Assembly (NCBI RefSeq): GCF_000011345.1
Contig: NC_004113.1
Coordinates: forward strand, 558,001 to 622,000
Direction of reading: 5' to 3'
DNA from: Thermosynechococcus vestitus BP-1
Lineage (GTDB): Bacteria > Cyanobacteriota > Cyanobacteriia > Thermosynechococcales > Thermosynechococcaceae
Length of the DNA stretch: 64,000 bases
Made by a program: the position numbers and the translations under genes
In this document: positions 63,800-64,000 of the stretch, piece by piece
Position numbering within the stretch: position 1 is the first letter of the stretch
Layout: every line of letters starts with the position of its first letter
Notes under the pieces: generated by a model
The model's database searches: none
Told to the model about the DNA's origin: nothing
The model's input: only the letters and a program-made list of their open reading frames with translations

Positions 63800-64000
63800 C
63801 TAAGTAATGGGCGTCATATCTTCAGAACGCTCTGTACCTTCAGACTCCGGCAGGACCACCGGCAGTTCCAAAGAAGCAGCACCAGAAGCAGAGGTCGGGG
63901 CATCCGTTTGCGGCCGCCGTTGCCAGAGGGTCACCCCCACTGCGCCTGCGGTAATCGCACCCACCCCCAGTCCAAGGGCGATCGGTAGCTTGCTGCTATG
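63800..64000 (-). CDS. C-terminal part of a membrane-anchored protein (cut by window edge)
   Basis: The last 66 codons of a minus-strand gene extending beyond the window; its stop TAG is at 63800-63802. The visible part has a Gly/Ala-rich membrane helix (PIALGLGVGAITAGAVGVTL), then WQRRP and a Ser/Glu/Pro tail ending MTPIT. This is a cytoplasmic or lumenal tail after a transmembrane segment. Too little remains to name a family. Confidence 0.6.
   Translation of the reverse strand, partial: HSSKLPIALGLGVGAITAGAVGVTLWQRRPQTDAPTSASGAASLELPVVLPESEGTERSEDMTPIT

Overview
The window is chromosomal DNA of a thermophilic unicellular cyanobacterium, almost certainly Thermosynechococcus and very close to T. 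vestitus (elongatus) BP-1. The evidence is the light-dependent-type protochlorophyllide reductase, the complete pix phototaxis operon, cyanobacterial PII, HpnH, the SLH-OprB porin, and the dense scatter of HIP1 octamers (GCGATCGC). The methyl-accepting photoreceptor carries its two chromophore cysteines at codons 494 and 522, the numbering known for TePixJ.

Layout. 0-4.5 kb: an acidic/proline-rich membrane protein with a zinc ribbon, a YbjN-like protein, a DJ-1/PfpI protein, cobM and yidD. 4.5-7.3 kb: a histone-deacetylase-family gene cut in two by a complete IS481-family element with a 6-bp target duplication, followed by a decayed DUF29 gene. 7.25-15.6 kb: the minus-strand pix operon (pixG-pixH-pixI-pixJ-pixL plus a CheW-like gene). 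15.8-35.6 kb: metabolic and housekeeping genes (porin, lipA, por, gnd, an ABC exporter, glgB, pyrD, a 19-residue-repeat protein, an ECF-type ATPase, a two-domain sucrose-phosphate synthase, a PEP-synthase-like protein, RelA/SpoT). 35.6-45.8 kb: purE, queG, VKOR-thioredoxin, an OmpR-type regulator, aroE, glnB with an NtcA box, rph, comM, an orphan solute-binding lipoprotein and hpnH. 46-49.2 kb: rne and a glutaminase. 49.1-53.4 kb: the conserved rpmH-rnpA-(PH domain)-yidC-jag cluster divergent from dnaA. 53.4-54.7 kb: a TnpB-only IS200/IS605 element just upstream of ispD. 55.4-64 kb: an aldo/keto reductase, a decayed phosphate-binding-protein gene, an NDP-sugar pyrophosphorylase, a YraQ permease, a second lipA, a Dps ferritin and a partial gene at the right edge.

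How parts work together. The pix genes form one chemotaxis-like light-sensing pathway: PixJ senses blue/green light, PixL is the kinase, PixI and the extra CheW-like protein are couplers, and PixG and PixH are response regulators driving pilus motility. The rpmH-yidC cluster couples ribosome/RNase P biogenesis with membrane insertion; yidD, of related role, lies elsewhere. glnB is placed for nitrogen control by NtcA.

The most novel lead is a predicted ~75-nt RNA (about 41898-41970). It has its own promoter and terminator, and its 5' end is complementary to the invariant core of the cyanobacterial sRNA Yfr1. The leader of the porin gene at 17.6 kb carries a near-identical Yfr1-complementary site over its Shine-Dalgarno sequence. 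Other leads are the in-frame RnpA-PH fusion, an IS whose stop codon comes from the target site, a TnpB element that appears to have altered the ispD ribosome binding site, and a six-copy 19-residue repeat protein. No CRISPR array, rRNA or tRNA was seen.
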